Assembly (NCBI RefSeq): GCF_006716785.1
Contig: NZ_VFPQ01000001.1
Location: forward strand, 1,860,001-1,924,000
Reading direction: 5' to 3'
DNA from: Thermopolyspora flexuosa
Lineage (GTDB): Bacteria; Actinomycetota; Actinomycetes; Streptosporangiales; Streptosporangiaceae
Length of the DNA: 64,000 nt
Shown: positions 63,189 to 64,000 of the stretch, piece by piece
Layout: each line of letters begins with the position of its first letter
Numbering within the stretch: the stretch's first letter is position 1
Notes under the pieces: model-generated
Databases searched by the model: none
Told to the model about the DNA's origin: nothing
Seen by the model: the letters and a program-made list of their open reading frames with translations, nothing else
Position numbers and translations under genes: made by a program

Positions 63189-64000
63189 TCAGCCGAGGCG
63201 GTCGAACGCGGTGACGCGGACGACCGCGCGGCCCTCCTCGTCGGAGGCCGCGAGGTCGACCTCGGCCGAGATGCCCCAGTCGTGGTCGCCCTCGGGGTCG
63301 TCGATGATCTGCCGGACCCGCCACACGCCCGGCTCGCTCGTGTCGATGAGCAGCAGGTTCGGGCCGCGCGCGTCGGGGCCGGTGAGGATCTCGTCGTGCT
63401 CCTCGTAGTAGGCGTCGAGGGCCGCGGTCCAGTCGATGTCCGGGGCGAGCTCGGCGAGCTCCTCCTCCTTCTCCAGCGCGGCGAGCTCGACGAGGCGGAA
63501 CATCGCGTTGCGCACGAGCACCCGGAACGCCCGCTGGTTCGCGGTGACCGGCTTGGGCTTCTCCTCGATCTCCTCGCTCTCCTCCAGCGCCTCGTCGGGG
63601 TTCTGCAGCTTCTCCCACTCGTCGATGAGGCTGGAGTCGACCTGCCGCACCAGCTCGCCGAGCCACTCGATGAGATCCTGCAGGTCGTCGGTCTTGAAGT
63701 GCTCCGGCACGGTGCGGTCGAGCGTGCGGTAGGCGTCGGCGAGGTAGCGCAGCACCGTGCCCTCGGCGCGGGCCAGCTCGTAGTACTGCACGTACTCGCT
63801 GAACGTCATCGCCCGCTCGAACATGTCGCGGACGATCGACTTGGGGCTGACCGTGTAGTCGCCCACCCACGGGTGGCCGCGCCGGTAGGTCTCGTACGCG
63901 GAGAACAGCAGGTCCTCCAGCGGCATCGGGTAGGTGATCTCCACGAGCCGCTCCATGCGCTCCTCGTACTCGATGCCCTCGGCCTTCATCTCCGCGATCG
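63189..64000 (-). CDS. DUF3516-containing DEAD/DEAH helicase, C-terminal part (5' end outside window)
   Basis: The visible 270 residues are the DUF3516 region found at the C-terminus of actinobacterial DEAD/DEAH-box helicases. Segments include ERLVEITYPMPLEDLLFSAYETYRRGHPWVGDY, SPKSIVRDMFERAMTFSEYV and AEGTVLRYLADAYRTLDRTVP. The frame is open to the window edge beyond the methionine at 63989, so the helicase motor lies outside. Nucleic-acid substrate is unknown. Confidence 0.8.
   Translation of the reverse strand, partial: IAEMKAEGIEYEERMERLVEITYPMPLEDLLFSAYETYRRGHPWVGDYTVSPKSIVRDMFERAMTFSEYVQYYELARAEGTVLRYLADAYRTLDRTVPEHFKTDDLQDLIEWLGELVRQVDSSLIDEWEKLQNPDEALEESEEIEEKPKPVTANQRAFRVLVRNAMFRLVELAALEKEEELAELAPDIDWTAALDAYYEEHDEILTGPDARGPNLLLIDTSEPGVWRVRQIIDDPEGDHDWGISAEVDLAASDEEGRAVVRVTAFDRLG

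Overview
This window comes from a very GC-rich actinobacterial chromosome. Third codon positions are almost all G or C, GTG starts are common, and there are XRE/TPR, HATPase and PspC regulators, form I CO dehydrogenase genes and ATPase-less sugar ABC importers. Together these fit the Streptosporangiales or a relative; the species cannot be fixed from sequence alone. No CRISPR array, rRNA, transposase or phage gene was found.

Layout. 1-3.1 kb: an MFS transporter cut by the window edge, and a DHA2 efflux pump divergent from its LysR regulator. 3.2-9.5 kb: a GmrSD-type (DUF262/DUF1524) restriction protein with an extra alkyltransferase-like module, an HATPase regulator and two duplicated XRE/TPR regulators. 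9.8-17.9 kb: a complete form I (AYACSFR) aerobic CO dehydrogenase operon, coxM-S-L-F-D-G-E, whose CoxF-like protein carries two C-terminal YHS metal-binding modules. 17.9-24.6 kb: a second LysR gene, then a minus-strand set metF-purU-folD-ligA-ligB-(gap)-ligM. These would remove methyl groups from lignin-type methoxy-aromatics with tetrahydrofolate, oxidise the methyl to formate, and open the protocatechuate ring. 24.6-26.2 kb: about 1.1 kb with no convincing gene, then a PspC protein. 26.2-32.8 kb: a carotenoid cluster (CruF-like, CrtD/CrtN-like, family 2 glycosyltransferase, CrtA-like, CrtB) interleaved with PlsX- and PlsY-like acyl-phosphate enzymes; a separate crtI lies at 45.3 kb.

33-57.6 kb is devoted to polysaccharide use. 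It holds a secreted tandem esterase whose first catalytic module looks dead, an ABC importer (35.7-38.9 kb), a second importer with a GH39 beta-xylosidase and divergent LacI regulator (39-45.3 kb), and a third importer with a GH13 alpha-glucosidase, a secreted GH87-type alpha-1,3-glucanase and a LacI regulator (47-57.6 kb). None of the three importers has its own ATPase, so they probably share an MsiK-like ATPase encoded elsewhere. Several operators and promoters can be read directly, the best being a pair of TTnCGAAA-N3-TTTCGnAA sites flanking the xylosidase regulator.

57.8-64 kb: a TPR regulator, a tRNA-Gly/Cys/Val cluster with a terminator, a DoxX-like membrane protein, dusB, a secreted CAP protein and the end of a DUF3516 helicase.

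The genes suggest a biomass-degrading soil or compost actinomycete that takes energy from plant and fungal polymers, lignin-derived aromatics and CO. The least conventional parts are the folate-coupled O-demethylation operon, the acyl-phosphate enzymes inside the carotenoid cluster, and the GmrSD-alkyltransferase fusion.
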